Assembly (NCBI GenBank): GCA_003819755.1
Contig: RPQK01000044.1
Location: 1 to 19,113 of the forward strand
Source: Acidobacteriota bacterium
Lineage (GTDB): Bacteria; Acidobacteriota; UBA6911; RPQK01
Length of the DNA stretch: 19,113 bases
Direction of reading: 5' to 3'
Below, piece by piece: positions 1 through 8,800 of this stretch. The position numbers were made by a program, and so were the translations under genes. Position 1 is the stretch's first letter. Each line of letters starts with the position of its first letter. The notes under the pieces are model-generated. The model saw only the letters and a program-made list of their open reading frames with translations, was not told the DNA's origin and made no database searches.

Positions 1-818
1 AGGGCCTTTTTGAATCGGCCCTTGGCTCGAGAGACCGATCCGAGATTGTCCAGTGTCTGCGCGCATTCGCCGTGGATGTCTCCAAACACCTGCCGGCGGA
101 TTCGTAGCGCCCGCATGAAGAATCTTTCCGCGCGAGCGAGCTCTCCGAGTATGTAGTAGACAGCGCCCAGATTATTGAGAGTCCTCGCATAGTCCGGGTG
201 CCGCCTGCCGGAAACCCGCCCTCGGATCTTCAGCGCTCTCCGCCAGAGCGATTCAGCCTGCGCGTAATCGCTCATTCTGAAGTAGAGCGCGGCCAGGCAG
301 TTCAGTGTAAGGGCAAAGCTGGAGCTGTTTTCCCCGGGGGCCTCATGGCGGATCTCCAACGCTTCATGAAACAGGGGTTTCGCCTCAGCGAACCGGCCCA
401 TGGCATGGTACAAAACGCCCAGATTGTGCAGCGTCTGCGCATTGCGATCAATCTCAAGCGACCGGAGGTACAATTCCTCGGACTTTCCGAACTTACCGCA
501 GTCGAAGTGAAGCGCGGCAAGGTTGTTCATGCTCATCGCGACGGCGCAACTCCGTTCGCCATTACACCTCCGCCGGAGCTCGAGCGCCTCCACGTGCAGG
601 GGCTCCGCCGCGTCGTACTGGCCGAGAGCGTGGTAGGTCATGGCCAGTATGTTGATGCTGTCTGCGAGTTCGGGATAGGAGCTGCCGTGAGAATCCCTTG
701 ACCAGTCGACGAGTTGCACCGCGCCGGGAAGGGCGTCGTGATAGCGGCCTTTGTCATAAAGCCACATCACGACTTTTCGTAACTCGGCGATTTGGCCCGC
801 CCTGTTACTGCGATTCAC
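1..818 (-). CDS. TPR-repeat protein, kinesin light chain-like (partial, C-terminus beyond window)
   Basis: The minus-strand frame is open from a GTG at 818-816 to the left edge, giving about 272 residues and no stop. Translation shows back-to-back 42-residue tetratricopeptide repeats of the kinesin light chain type. Each has an NNLAALH / NNLGAVYY / HNLGVLYHAMG helix A followed by a helix B such as AEAKPLFHEALEIR or ARAERFFMRALRIRR. At least six repeats are visible. The GTG is chosen because AAGGA lies 7 nt upstream and the residues just after it (IAELRKVVMWLYDKGRYHDA) already look like a TPR cap. The frame stays open further upstream to an ATG near 1001, but that extension does not look like protein. 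TPR domains of this kind bind other proteins, and in many bacteria they precede a CHAT protease or follow an NTPase. The missing C-terminus could be either, so the function is unassigned. Confidence 0.85.
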   Translation of the reverse strand, partial: MNRSNRAGQIAELRKVVMWLYDKGRYHDALPGAVQLVDWSRDSHGSSYPELADSINILAMTYHALGQYDAAEPLHVEALELRRRCNGERSCAVAMSMNNLAALHFDCGKFGKSEELYLRSLEIDRNAQTLHNLGVLYHAMGRFAEAKPLFHEALEIRHEAPGENSSSFALTLNCLAALYFRMSDYAQAESLWRRALKIRGRVSGRRHPDYARTLNNLGAVYYILGELARAERFFMRALRIRRQVFGDIHGECAQTLDNLGSVSRAKGRFKKA

Positions 819-1196
819 GATGGTTTCCTTCGCAACTGATAGCCGCCGATTGAGGTCCGGCCAGACCAGACGATCCAAGAAACCGGCGTGTCCGATTCGA
901 AAGGATGGTACACCCGTGCATTGTGCTTTTCCACAGCCGAATCTGTTGACGAAAGTTGGGAAAAAGAGCACAGACGTGCGGCAATGCTCTCGTTTGCCCA
1001 TATAGCGTGATGTTCAACCCGCCCCCTGTGCCGCAGTTCGTGGAATCTTATTTTCCTGACAAGTTTGTCGGGCAGTTCGGTCGCAAAGATACGAATTGGT
1101 TGCGGTCGAAGGCTGCTGCGATTTTCAGAGAAAAGACCAGCTCGGCTGCGAGATTTCTTGCCGGCACCCACATATGACAGACAGGAGGCGGAAATT
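819..1196. other. Intergenic region between divergent TPR gene and prepilin-like ORF
   Basis: This 378-nt stretch holds the upstream regions of two divergent genes. All minus-strand frames are unusually open between about 820 and 1017, but none gives a protein with recognisable features. I see no convincing -35/-10 pair, tRNA or strong hairpin. Confidence 0.4.
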
Positions 1197-1295
1197 ATGA
1201 GACGGGTAAGCGGATTCTCACTCGCAGTCATTGACGCATTGATCGTGCTGGCGGCAATCGGGTTCGTATTGGCGATTGTGACTCCCAGCTTGTAG
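1197..1295 (+). CDS. Mini-protein of 32 aa resembling a prepilin leader plus N-terminal helix
   Basis: The ORF starts at ATG 1197 with a perfect AGGAGG eight bases upstream and ends at TAG 1293-1295. The product has a short basic leader (MRRVSG) followed by GFSLAVIDALIVLAAIG and a hydrophobic run ending in TPSL. Type IV prepilins and type II secretion pseudopilins share the pattern basic leader, Gly, then FTLIELLIVVAIIGILAAIAIP. The Gly-Phe cleavage site, the spacing of the hydrophobic helix and the final Pro-Ser-Leu are all matched. There are two extra residues after FSL, and Asp stands where the conserved Glu5 would be. The whole globular pilin head is missing. It could be a true minipilin-like peptide, a pilin-assembly modulator, or the 5' remnant of a broken pilin gene. 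The strong ribosome binding site argues that it is translated. Confidence 0.55.
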   Translation: MRRVSGFSLAVIDALIVLAAIGFVLAIVTPSL

Positions 1296-1729
1296 CCAAA
1301 TGGAAAAGCGAAAAGAAAACGAGGAACCGGGACGTGAAAATCGGTTTGTGATTGTGACCACCGATTCCTCCGGAATGGGTATTGACAAGGGGTGCGTCCG
1401 TAGTAGAATCGCGCACGCTGAATCAGTTTTTTTTCGTCGCTTTTTGTTCCTGATGGGGAGACGAGAAGCGCTAATCCTGCCAGGGGCTCCGGTCCCTGCC
1501 GGCTTTCGCCAAGCCTCTCCGGTGTGACCAGGATTTCGAGGCGTGGGGGTACGCTTGGCACACGGAAGTCGCCGAAAAGGGTCTTGGTTTTCGGAATTTT
1601 GAGTTTCTATTTCACCGACAGCGTCGATCTTTGCGACTTTCCTGTGGCTGGGCTCAGGCCGAGATCCAGCAGGTAGGCAGTTGTACGAGTGCGAACCGAA
1701 ACTCGGTCGCGAAGTTGGAGGAGGTCAAC
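1296..1729. other. Gene-poor leader region upstream of the PilZ operon
   Basis: I see no convincing gene in these 434 nt. An ORF beginning at 1300, five bases after the mini-protein stop, has no ribosome binding site and a product that does not look like protein. The stretch contains a T8 tract at 1427-1434 after a weak hairpin (GTGCG 1392-1396 with CGCAC 1412-1416, 15-nt loop), and a foldable element at 1473-1535 listed separately. The promoter of the downstream operon should lie here, but I could not pick one with confidence. Confidence 0.4.
1473..1535 (+). ncRNA. Possible structured RNA element (three-way junction), unassigned
   Basis: A 7-bp closing stem (AATCCTG 1473-1479 with CAGGATT 1529-1535) encloses two hairpins: CAGGG 1481-1485 with CCCTG 1494-1498, and GGCTT 1501-1505 with AAGCC 1511-1515. 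The heptamer CTCCGGT occurs twice, once in the first hairpin loop (1487-1493) and once in the 3' junction strand (1517-1523). On the opposite strand the second hairpin has a GCGAAAGC-like tip. The element lies about 195 nt upstream of the PilZ gene. It does not match the c-di-GMP-I, cobalamin, TPP, SAM or glycine riboswitch cores that I know. It may be a leader element, an sRNA or a chance fold. The strand is assumed from the downstream operon. Confidence 0.25.
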
Positions 1730-2311
1730 ATGCGGTTTGCTCAGAATGGCAGGACTGAACCGCGGTTCGGGTTCCAGGCCGAAGAAGTAACCGTCAAGGA
1801 CAGCAACGGCAGCGTGCTTTTTGAAGGCCGAGACGTGGTGATGAACGTCAGCCAACGGGGCGTTGCCGTCCTGGTTGGGGCAGCGCCTGGTTTTATTCCC
1901 GTTCCGGGGAGCGTCCAAAACTTAAAGGTTGAGTTCAAAACCAAAGGCAACAGTATCCCCGTGATTCCGATTTCCTTGAGCGCCAGCGTTCAGCATACGG
2001 CTAAGGGGTGGATCGGAATGCATATCGAAGCGATGGATAAAAACAACCGGAAGGCCCTCGACGATCTCCTGGGTCATCTAGCATGCGAGCGCGCCATTCC
2101 GAACCCCCACTGGAAAGAGGTGTACGAATCGGTTGGGGTGGCTATCAACACCATCGGCGTGGGATTCGGCATTTGGGCGCTCGTTTTTGCCCACAGTCAA
2201 ACCGTTCGCTTCTGGTGCATGAGAATAATGGTTGCGAGCGTGTTCGTTTATGTCCTCCTGCGACTGCTTCGGGCGAGGATCGAATGGAGGGAAGCGAGCG
2301 ACTGGCCGTAG
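1730..2311 (+). CDS. PilZ-domain protein with two C-terminal transmembrane helices
   Basis: PilZ domains bind cyclic di-GMP. Both signature motifs are visible: RTEPR (RxxxR) at residues 8-12 and NVSQRG (the D/NxSxxG class) at 39-44. A beta-rich segment follows to about residue 115. The C-terminal third has two hydrophobic helices (about 136-154 and 161-180) and a basic end, so the PilZ domain should sit at the cytoplasmic face of the inner membrane. The start is ATG 1730, behind GGAGGAGG at 1717-1724. The frame extends upstream to 1631, but the extension has no ribosome binding site. The product is 193 aa. It is the first gene of a same-strand cluster that otherwise encodes exported proteins, so it may couple c-di-GMP to their export or display. 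The domain call is strong; the role is inferred. Confidence 0.8.
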   Translation: MRFAQNGRTEPRFGFQAEEVTVKDSNGSVLFEGRDVVMNVSQRGVAVLVGAAPGFIPVPGSVQNLKVEFKTKGNSIPVIPISLSASVQHTAKGWIGMHIEAMDKNNRKALDDLLGHLACERAIPNPHWKEVYESVGVAINTIGVGFGIWALVFAHSQTVRFWCMRIMVASVFVYVLLRLLRARIEWREASDWP

Positions 2312-2373
2312 CCGCACTCTTAGCGTGCAAACGTTCAGGGCTTCTTAGTCTTCGTGTTCGGAGAAGGTAACCA

Positions 2374-3621
2374 ATGCGAGCAGTGAACACACACGCCGGC
2401 GGTATTGCCAACGTTTGGCTCAATATGGTCAAGCTACTGATCGGCTTGGTCTTTGCTTATCAGCAGGTACTGAGTGATCAGCTTGGTCTCAGCAGCTTGC
2501 TCAACCTGGATTTCGAGGTTCTCACTCTTGGAGAGGTCCACGTCCATCAGGTCAAAACCCCAAACGACGTCATCGACGTACCGTTCGTTCCGATTTCCCG
2601 GGAGAAGTACACCAGGCTCGATGTGACGGTCAGGGGGATCGACCAGAGGATGGACGACGGCACCTGGCGAAGCCTCCCCTTGATTGGGACTGACGGACCC
2701 ACCGCTTTTTGCCTGTGCGCTTCAAATGATCAGACGAGGCGCAATTACGAATCTGAAGAACTGCCAAAGATCTCGTTCTCGTGGCCAGACGGAGGGGTGG
2801 GAGCACGGGCCATTCGAGTGGCCAACTTCAGCTTGTCTGCGCTGCTCTGCCCGGATGATGTGCGACAACTCGGCGAGATGTTCGCAACCGGAAACCAAAC
2901 CGAGGTCCAATATAAGCTCCATTACGACACAAGTGCAGAGTATGAGGGCCGGAGGACAACCGTGTTCGAGGGGAGCAACGAGGTTGTGGTCGCCTATCAA
3001 CTGCCCGGAGCCAGCAGGCGCGGTTACGACATGTCCATCGTAGAGGGGCAGTCCGCACCTCTTCCTCCCGACCTCCGAGTGCCGGGAGCTCAATTTCAAA
3101 CGGCGGGACTGAACATACGGGACGCGCGGGTCATTTGGTCACGAGCCCTTCGGGTCGGGAACCAAGTGCCGTTTGACGGCACGTGTACCGACGCAGCGGG
3201 AGATCGATGGGAATTCACGCTTCGCGTGTTCGGAGTGGAAAACAAACCGCCCCGCCAGATCAGGGGCGATTACGTGGGCCTCGTCTACCCCCTCAACCAG
3301 TACAACGACCCTTACGCGCCTGCTGGATATCAGCGTTGGTCATTTCAGATCAGTGACTACATCGTGGACCCGGACGGAATCGGGCCGAACGGACCCGATT
3401 TCGGACGCTATCGCCTTGAACTATCGACTGACAGTTTCAGGGTGAACGGCCAACAACGTACTTGTCCATATTTAGTCGCCCCGTTTGGAACTAATCAGTG
3501 GAGACTCTATCGCTCGAGGAACAGCGGGGTGCCGGTACCGGGAACCACGGAAAGCCTGATGATGAGGGCTTGGGACTCGGAGGGCAAAGAACAGAGAATC
3601 GAGGTGCGCATTGTCTCCTAA
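2374..3621 (+). CDS. Exported or membrane-anchored protein of unknown function with cadherin-like C-terminal segment
   Basis: This is a 415-aa protein I do not recognise. The start ATG at 2374 follows AGAAGG with a 6-nt spacer. Residues about 14-31 (VWLNMVKLLIGLVFAY) form one hydrophobic stretch that could be a signal anchor. The rest is polar and beta-rich. Near residues 290-345 there is an NKPPRQIRGDYVGLVYP segment followed by DYIVDPDGIGPNGPDFG, which recalls calcium-binding cadherin-like or PKD-type beta sandwiches. Two short cysteine-containing segments (CLCAS near 111-115 and LLCPDD) are present. The gene lies 62 nt after the PilZ gene, and its last 11 bases overlap the next gene, so it is probably translated from the same transcript. 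I assign no function beyond a likely extracytoplasmic location. Confidence 0.7.
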   Translation: MRAVNTHAGGIANVWLNMVKLLIGLVFAYQQVLSDQLGLSSLLNLDFEVLTLGEVHVHQVKTPNDVIDVPFVPISREKYTRLDVTVRGIDQRMDDGTWRSLPLIGTDGPTAFCLCASNDQTRRNYESEELPKISFSWPDGGVGARAIRVANFSLSALLCPDDVRQLGEMFATGNQTEVQYKLHYDTSAEYEGRRTTVFEGSNEVVVAYQLPGASRRGYDMSIVEGQSAPLPPDLRVPGAQFQTAGLNIRDARVIWSRALRVGNQVPFDGTCTDAAGDRWEFTLRVFGVENKPPRQIRGDYVGLVYPLNQYNDPYAPAGYQRWSFQISDYIVDPDGIGPNGPDFGRYRLELSTDSFRVNGQQRTCPYLVAPFGTNQWRLYRSRNSGVPVPGTTESLMMRAWDSEGKEQRIEVRIVS

Positions 3622-4600
3622 TAGGATCAGAAAGCGGGCACTCGCTGTCTTCTTGTTTGGTACCTGCCTCTTGACTTTCATCAACTCGGGCAGGGGGCAA
3701 GCCCTTCCCGTCCAAAGGTTCGATTGTCCCGCTCCTGTTGAATCCGCTTCTGCCCCTCCTGCCCACAGCCGTGTCCATGTTCAAGTCGGAACGGAAACGG
3801 AAGCGGGGATTCTGTTCAGGGCGATCCTTGGGGACCTCCGGATCTGCAGTAATTCGGAGATCGGTGCCAACGATCTGGACGACCTGGACATATTCATTAT
3901 TGGGGACCGCGAGGGCCGGATTACTGAAGAGTCACGCCTTGTGCTGTACGCGCACTCGACGATCTTCATCGTTCTTCCGAATGGAAACGTCAGGCGTTGC
4001 GACGAAACTAAACGTCTGCCCGCTGAGGACCTAACCCTAACGCAGCTGCTATCAAGTTGTGCTATTAACGAAGCGCGGTCCTCTCCCCAAGACCTGATTG
4101 CGGATCTGAACGCGAAAATGCGGATTGTGCAAGTCCCGAGATTCGTCGAGGTCCAGGACGGCGGAAGGCCTTACTACACAATTGCCTCTCGAACACTCGC
4201 CGCGCGGAAAGCGGTTGACGTCGAGCCCCAACCAGCGAGCGCCGCTTTCGCGGACGCGATGCCGCCCAACATGGAACAGGAGTTGGTAGCCCGAATGGGC
4301 CGACTCAACTGGGACTACGTCCTGCGGGTCCTCTTTTCGACAACGAAAAAAATCGAAATACAGACAGGAGAAGTGGTGCTCGCAAACGACGTCCGTGGAA
4401 CGCGTGCTCTTACCCGGATCGCGTATCCGAAACACGATATCGAGGGATATAGCGCGGCGGTACGAGATTTTATCAGGGATTGCATACGTTTTTGGGACTC
4501 GGTTGATCGTGAGGTCGCTCGCCTCGAAAACGATGCGCTCAGAGCCCGGGAACGACCGGTAGAGCAGGAAGCCGGCCAAAGGGGTGCGACCCTTCCGTAA
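3611..4600 (+). CDS. Secreted protein of unknown function (signal peptide)
   Basis: The product is 329 aa from a TTG at 3611, inside the end of the preceding gene; GAGG lies at 3601-3604 with a 6-nt spacer. The 11-nt overlap suggests translational coupling. The N-terminus is a clear Sec signal: a basic patch (NRIRKR), a hydrophobic core (ALAVFLFGTCLLTF) and a likely cleavage after GRGQA near residue 31. There is no proper lipobox before the cysteine. The mature protein contains a beta-rich section with DDLDIFIIGDREGRI and STIFIVLPNGNVRR, then a helical, charged C-terminus ending in EQEAGQRGATLP. I recognise no domain. Its place between two other exported proteins suggests a periplasmic or surface component of one assembly. 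Confidence 0.7.
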   Translation: MSPNRIRKRALAVFLFGTCLLTFINSGRGQALPVQRFDCPAPVESASAPPAHSRVHVQVGTETEAGILFRAILGDLRICSNSEIGANDLDDLDIFIIGDREGRITEESRLVLYAHSTIFIVLPNGNVRRCDETKRLPAEDLTLTQLLSSCAINEARSSPQDLIADLNAKMRIVQVPRFVEVQDGGRPYYTIASRTLAARKAVDVEPQPASAAFADAMPPNMEQELVARMGRLNWDYVLRVLFSTTKKIEIQTGEVVLANDVRGTRALTRIAYPKHDIEGYSAAVRDFIRDCIRFWDSVDREVARLENDALRARERPVEQEAGQRGATLP

Positions 4601-4624
4601 GGTCCTTTTGCGGTAAGGTTGCCT

Positions 4625-5845
4625 ATGTTTCAGAGAACATTTTCGCGCGCCCTCCCTTTGAAGCTAGACCTTGCTCCAACACAAAGGCTGAGCAAAACGG
4701 GGTTAGTTTTGGCGTTCGGTTTGCTCCTGTCCTGCGGCTTGGCGGCGGTCCAGGCGCAAGCTGCGGCAACCGGCCAACGAGTAAGGGCCGCCAGCAACCC
4801 TGCCGACGCGATCCATGACTTGGAGCTGATTCTCGAGAGGGCGTTGTCTATTCAGCCGGACGGGGATGATGGAGTCACGGCCCGCACGAAAATCCGTACT
4901 GCTCTGGCTGCCGTGCAGACTTCGTTCGGCGCGCTTACGAGCGCCCGCAATACCCGGAACCAAACGGGGGCGGTTGTGCTAAACGCGGCGCTGGACAGTG
5001 ATATATCGGGAGAAACCGTTCCCAAGTTTGAATCCCTCGAGCGCGTTGTCGACCTTATTCGACAGGTGGCGCTTTTGCGGCCCTGCGAGAGTGAGTTTGA
5101 CGGCGAGCTTCTGGCGGGGATTCTGAACGCTGCTTTGCCTCTCTATCGGGGAGAATCCCAAGCAAAGATTTCCCGTTGGCGGAATGATTGGGTTGACTGG
5201 GATGATGGCCGCATCGGGTCTGCGATCCAGTTTGATCTGGCGCAGCAGATTTTCAAACGTCGAGTGCGCCCGCTTCTCGGCTGGCAGCGGGTTCAGACTC
5301 AAGCGCTGGCCGGAGCCGTACAAAGCCTTGATGCACAGTATTCCCTGACACTGACCTGCCTGCGGGCACCCAGGAATGTCCCCGTCGTCTATTCGACTCA
5401 TAGCGATCAGCTTGACGAGGTAGGCCGCAGGCTCAGTGAGGGGGATCTCCAGGAGAAAATCCGATATCGCCGGAAGTCCTGTCAGGTTCTCGCCGATGGT
5501 ATCGGCAAAGCAACCACTTCGTCGGACGCTCCAGCGACGGCTGCGTGGTTGAACAACGCCAGACAGGTTCTATTTGAACGCGTCGAAAATTTGATTCGAC
5601 AGGATCTGCTGCCGCGACGGATGTTTAATGAAATCCTTTCAGTATCTGTGGAATTCGCCGAAAAACGCCCGGAAGGGTTGACGGCGGATTCTCGCGCACG
5701 GCTCTTCGCTTACGCCGCTCAGTGTTCCTTTCTGAGGGGCGATAACAAGCAGGCCGGCCACTTTTTTGACCGGGCCAACTATTTGGCACCCGGCATCCTC
5801 ACTCAGGAAGATCTGCGGAACCTGAAAGCCAAGTCTCAACCCTGA
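4625..5845 (+). CDS. Exported helical protein with TPR-like C-terminus, unknown function
   Basis: I prefer ATG 4625, which has AAGG six bases upstream, over the TTG two codons earlier. The product is 406 aa. A long basic N-region is followed by a hydrophobic core (TGLVLAFGLLLSCGLAAV). Cleavage could occur after VQAQA by signal peptidase I. LLSC could also serve as a non-ideal lipobox, making a lipoprotein. The mature chain is mostly helical. Its end (ARLFAYAAQCSFLRGDNKQA, then FFDRANYLAPG) has the size and pattern of a TPR unit, so protein binding is plausible. The gene sits 24 nt after the previous gene and 28 nt before the large repeat protein. Periplasmic TPR lipoproteins often help assemble outer-membrane or exopolysaccharide machinery, but that role is only an inference here. 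Confidence 0.7.
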   Translation: MFQRTFSRALPLKLDLAPTQRLSKTGLVLAFGLLLSCGLAAVQAQAAATGQRVRAASNPADAIHDLELILERALSIQPDGDDGVTARTKIRTALAAVQTSFGALTSARNTRNQTGAVVLNAALDSDISGETVPKFESLERVVDLIRQVALLRPCESEFDGELLAGILNAALPLYRGESQAKISRWRNDWVDWDDGRIGSAIQFDLAQQIFKRRVRPLLGWQRVQTQALAGAVQSLDAQYSLTLTCLRAPRNVPVVYSTHSDQLDEVGRRLSEGDLQEKIRYRRKSCQVLADGIGKATTSSDAPATAAWLNNARQVLFERVENLIRQDLLPRRMFNEILSVSVEFAEKRPEGLTADSRARLFAYAAQCSFLRGDNKQAGHFFDRANYLAPGILTQEDLRNLKAKSQP

Positions 5846-5873
5846 TGCTGATTGCTTCTTATAGGAAACCCAA

Positions 5874-8800
5874 ATGACACGCACCTCGATCTCCTTCTGG
5901 CGTTGGGTCATGCCCGTGTTGCTCTGGATATGTTGGCCTGCTGGCGTCGCACATGCTGCTCAAACGCCTCCGCCGACCGCTCAAGTCCAAGCGATGCTGA
6001 GTCATGTGGACACCCTAAAGACGAGCTTTGCGGAAGTCTTCGCCGATGCTCACTTGTCGACCGACCCCGCCCTTGCTCAGCAATACAATCCGACGCAGGT
6101 GGCAGAGCAGTATCGTCGGGTAGGAGAGATGCAGCAGATCTCCGACCTGACCGATGCTGACTACAATTTCCGGTTCGCGCAGATTCGAGGAAGCCTCCCT
6201 GGAGCGGGTCTCTCGGCGCTTCAGCAACAGGAGAACGCCTTCATTGAAGCAGGTATTCAAGCCCATGCGATCATGGCGGCCGCAGCCGCCGCCATACAGT
6301 ACGAGCAACTGCACGAACTGCACAATCGGATCATAGGAGAACGGCTTCGGCTCCATTCGTATCCGAGAAATCTTCAGCAGATACTCGCGGGTTTTGCATT
6401 CACGTTGCGAGATCCTCACACGAACCAAACGGTCACTTTCGCTCAGGCTTGGGACGATTTAATCGGTAGTATGCTGCGGGCTTCATCCCTGAAGGTGGGC
6501 ATTGACTACCGCGCAACGGAGCAACCCCCCGTGCTCGGCTTGCACACTGCGGCTCCCAGATCGCAAGACCTGCCCGCTCCCGTCGCACCAGTGCAAATGG
6601 GGCTTCCTCAGGTACCCGTCGTGACTTCTGGACCAAACGGCCGTCAATTGGTTTCCCGCAACCTTCGAGTGGATGTACTTGATAGGGGTACGGCCGAAGC
6701 GAATGCAACCAGGTTTGTAGATTTGTTGCGATTGCAGATGGAACAACCGATTGTCAGACACCCATACATTCGGGATTTCGAGGACGAAGCCAGGGCAGAC
6801 GGCACTATCTTTACCGGGGTAGATTACTTTCGACTGGACCCGGTGGATCAGGCGAAGATTAACTGGTTGCGGAACAAATGGGAAGACCAGAAAAAGTTGA
6901 CGCTTCGTCTTCGGGTTCCCCCTGGCGAATACGTGGTCTACCCCGAGGGCTTTCGGGATCGTCTTTCCCCAGGAAAAGCCAACTGGGAAGTACCTGATGA
7001 TCTGGTGCAAAAGAACATCACGGCGTACGATTTCGAGATCGCAGAGTCGGGCCAAAGAGTAGACGTCCATCCGGTGTTCGCCGTGGTTGAGCCATCCATC
7101 CGCAACCTTCGCCCGGAGCTCGCTCTCCTCGATTTCCGCCTTGGTACCAACAATCAGACCGAGGATCTCGAGGGGGCATTTGGCGGGCGGATGTTCCAGC
7201 GGTTCGGGAAGCACTTGGCCCTGCAGACGCAGGGGGAATTCGAGTTTCGAAATCACAGGGACCTGCTTGATCTGGACCGGGTTTTACCTGCGCAGTTTCA
7301 GCCCCGTCAGCAACGAGACCTCTTTGACTACAGCGCCCGAGAGTTCCAGCTCGACCTGGGGCCGGTTGTCCGGGTGCGTCAGTTCCAGTTCGCGGTGATG
7401 CAGAGCTTGCGCTGGGTTAAGCGCGATTTGTGGGACGGCGCCGGGCTTGTGGGACAGTTCTTCTTTAACGCGGGTTACCTGTTCAAACGCGGGCAGGTCG
7501 GATTCTACGGGACCAAATCGAACATCGACGAGCCGGTTGTCAGGAGAGTCCCCTTTGACACCGTCATGACCGAAGAGACGTTTCTCAAGGTTGCAGACCA
7601 GGTGGGAGTCAACTTCCAGCTGGGTTTGAGTGAGAAGATCGGGCACCTCGAAGGCTCTGTGGGTTACGTCGACACAGCCGTGAGCGATGCAGCCGCCGGA
7701 GGAAACGTTCGCTGGGTTCTTCCCCTCGGCTGGAAAAATCTCGCCTTCACGGCCGAAGTCGGCCTTAACGAGGGTTTCGTCAGTAGCAGCGAGAACAATC
7801 TCCGGGTGGGCGCGGGCTTGCGGCTCGGGAGCTGGGGCAAACCGTCCGAGTTCCTTAAGACGGAACAAGCCGTACCAGTCATTGTCCCCCGCATCCGCTA
7901 CGAGACTCTCACCCGGGTTGTGCGTAACGGCAATCGCCGACCAATCGCGGAAGCCGGTGCGGACCAGATAGGCGTGGATTGGCGCAAGGGGCAGGTGATT
8001 CTGGACTGCAGTGGGTCCAGTGACCCGGACGGCGACTCTCTCTCCTACCAATGGACGCAGAAGAAAGGACCGCTGGTCGCGCTCGCTGATGCCAACACCG
8101 CTCACCCTCGGTTCACGCCGGCTAACGGGGAAGAATATATCTTCGAATTGATAGTACGGGACACCTTGGGACTCGAAAGCGAGCCGGACACAGTCAGGAT
8201 CACCACTCTCCGGATCGCGCAGCCCAAGATCCTCGACTTCCGGGTCGACAACGCTATCTACCGGAAGGGATCCGGATGTTCGACTGCTCAGCCCGTGCTT
8301 TTCTGGAAAGTCGAGGACGCGGCCAGGGTCACGATCAGCAATACATCGATTGACAGAACGATTACGCAGAAAACCGACGAGGGTCAGGTGCAGGTCGACC
8401 CGGCCGCGACTATTACCTACACTCTCACTGCTTTCAACGTGGTGAATGAGTCGGTGACAGCCACGGTCTCCGTAACAGTCAGGCCCTGTCTGGCCGACAT
8501 CCGGGAATTCAGTGCCACTCCGCCAGAGATCCGGGCGGGCGAGAAATCCCTGCTGCGGTGGGCTGTTCTGAACGCGGACCGGGTCGTGCTCACCAACAAG
8601 CCGGGAACGCTCAATGCGACGGAATCGCCTTCCAGCCAACTGGAGGTTCAACCGGCGCAGACCACCGTCTACACTCTGACGGCCTACAATTCGGCCGGCG
8701 AAGCAGCGTCGGTGGACCTGACAGTCACCGTAAAACAGGCCCTGCCGGAAATCAGGAGTCTCAAGGCCGATCCGCCCGAGATTCGGGTCGGAGACACGTC

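Noticed and set aside
198..701. Plus-strand ORF of 167 aa
   Set aside because: It is the complement of the TPR-coding strand, which shows clear repeat periodicity.
1392..1434. Intrinsic terminator after the prepilin-like ORF
   Set aside because: The stem is only 5 bp with a 15-nt loop, and the T8 tract starts 10 nt after it, so it is too weak to call.
1473..1535. c-di-GMP-I (GEMM) riboswitch on either strand
   Set aside because: The fold has a GAAA-like tip on the minus strand, but the conserved GCAAA and ACGCAAAGCC segments are absent.
815..1561. Minus-strand open frame of 248 codons whose stop overlaps the TPR start codon as GTGA
   Set aside because: It has no ribosome binding site or recognisable domain, reads like random translation, and runs antisense to the prepilin-like ORF, which has a much better start. 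The neighbouring minus frames are also open here, so low stop density explains it. It would merit another look if relatives conserve it.
1550..1575. Sigma-54 promoter (CTTGGCAC upstream of the PilZ gene)
   Set aside because: The -24 half matches well, but the GC of the -12 half falls two bases out of the required spacing.
7284..8651. Minus-strand ORF of 455 aa
   Set aside because: It is antisense to the giant exported protein, whose barrel-like, PKD and repeat features are clear in the plus frame.
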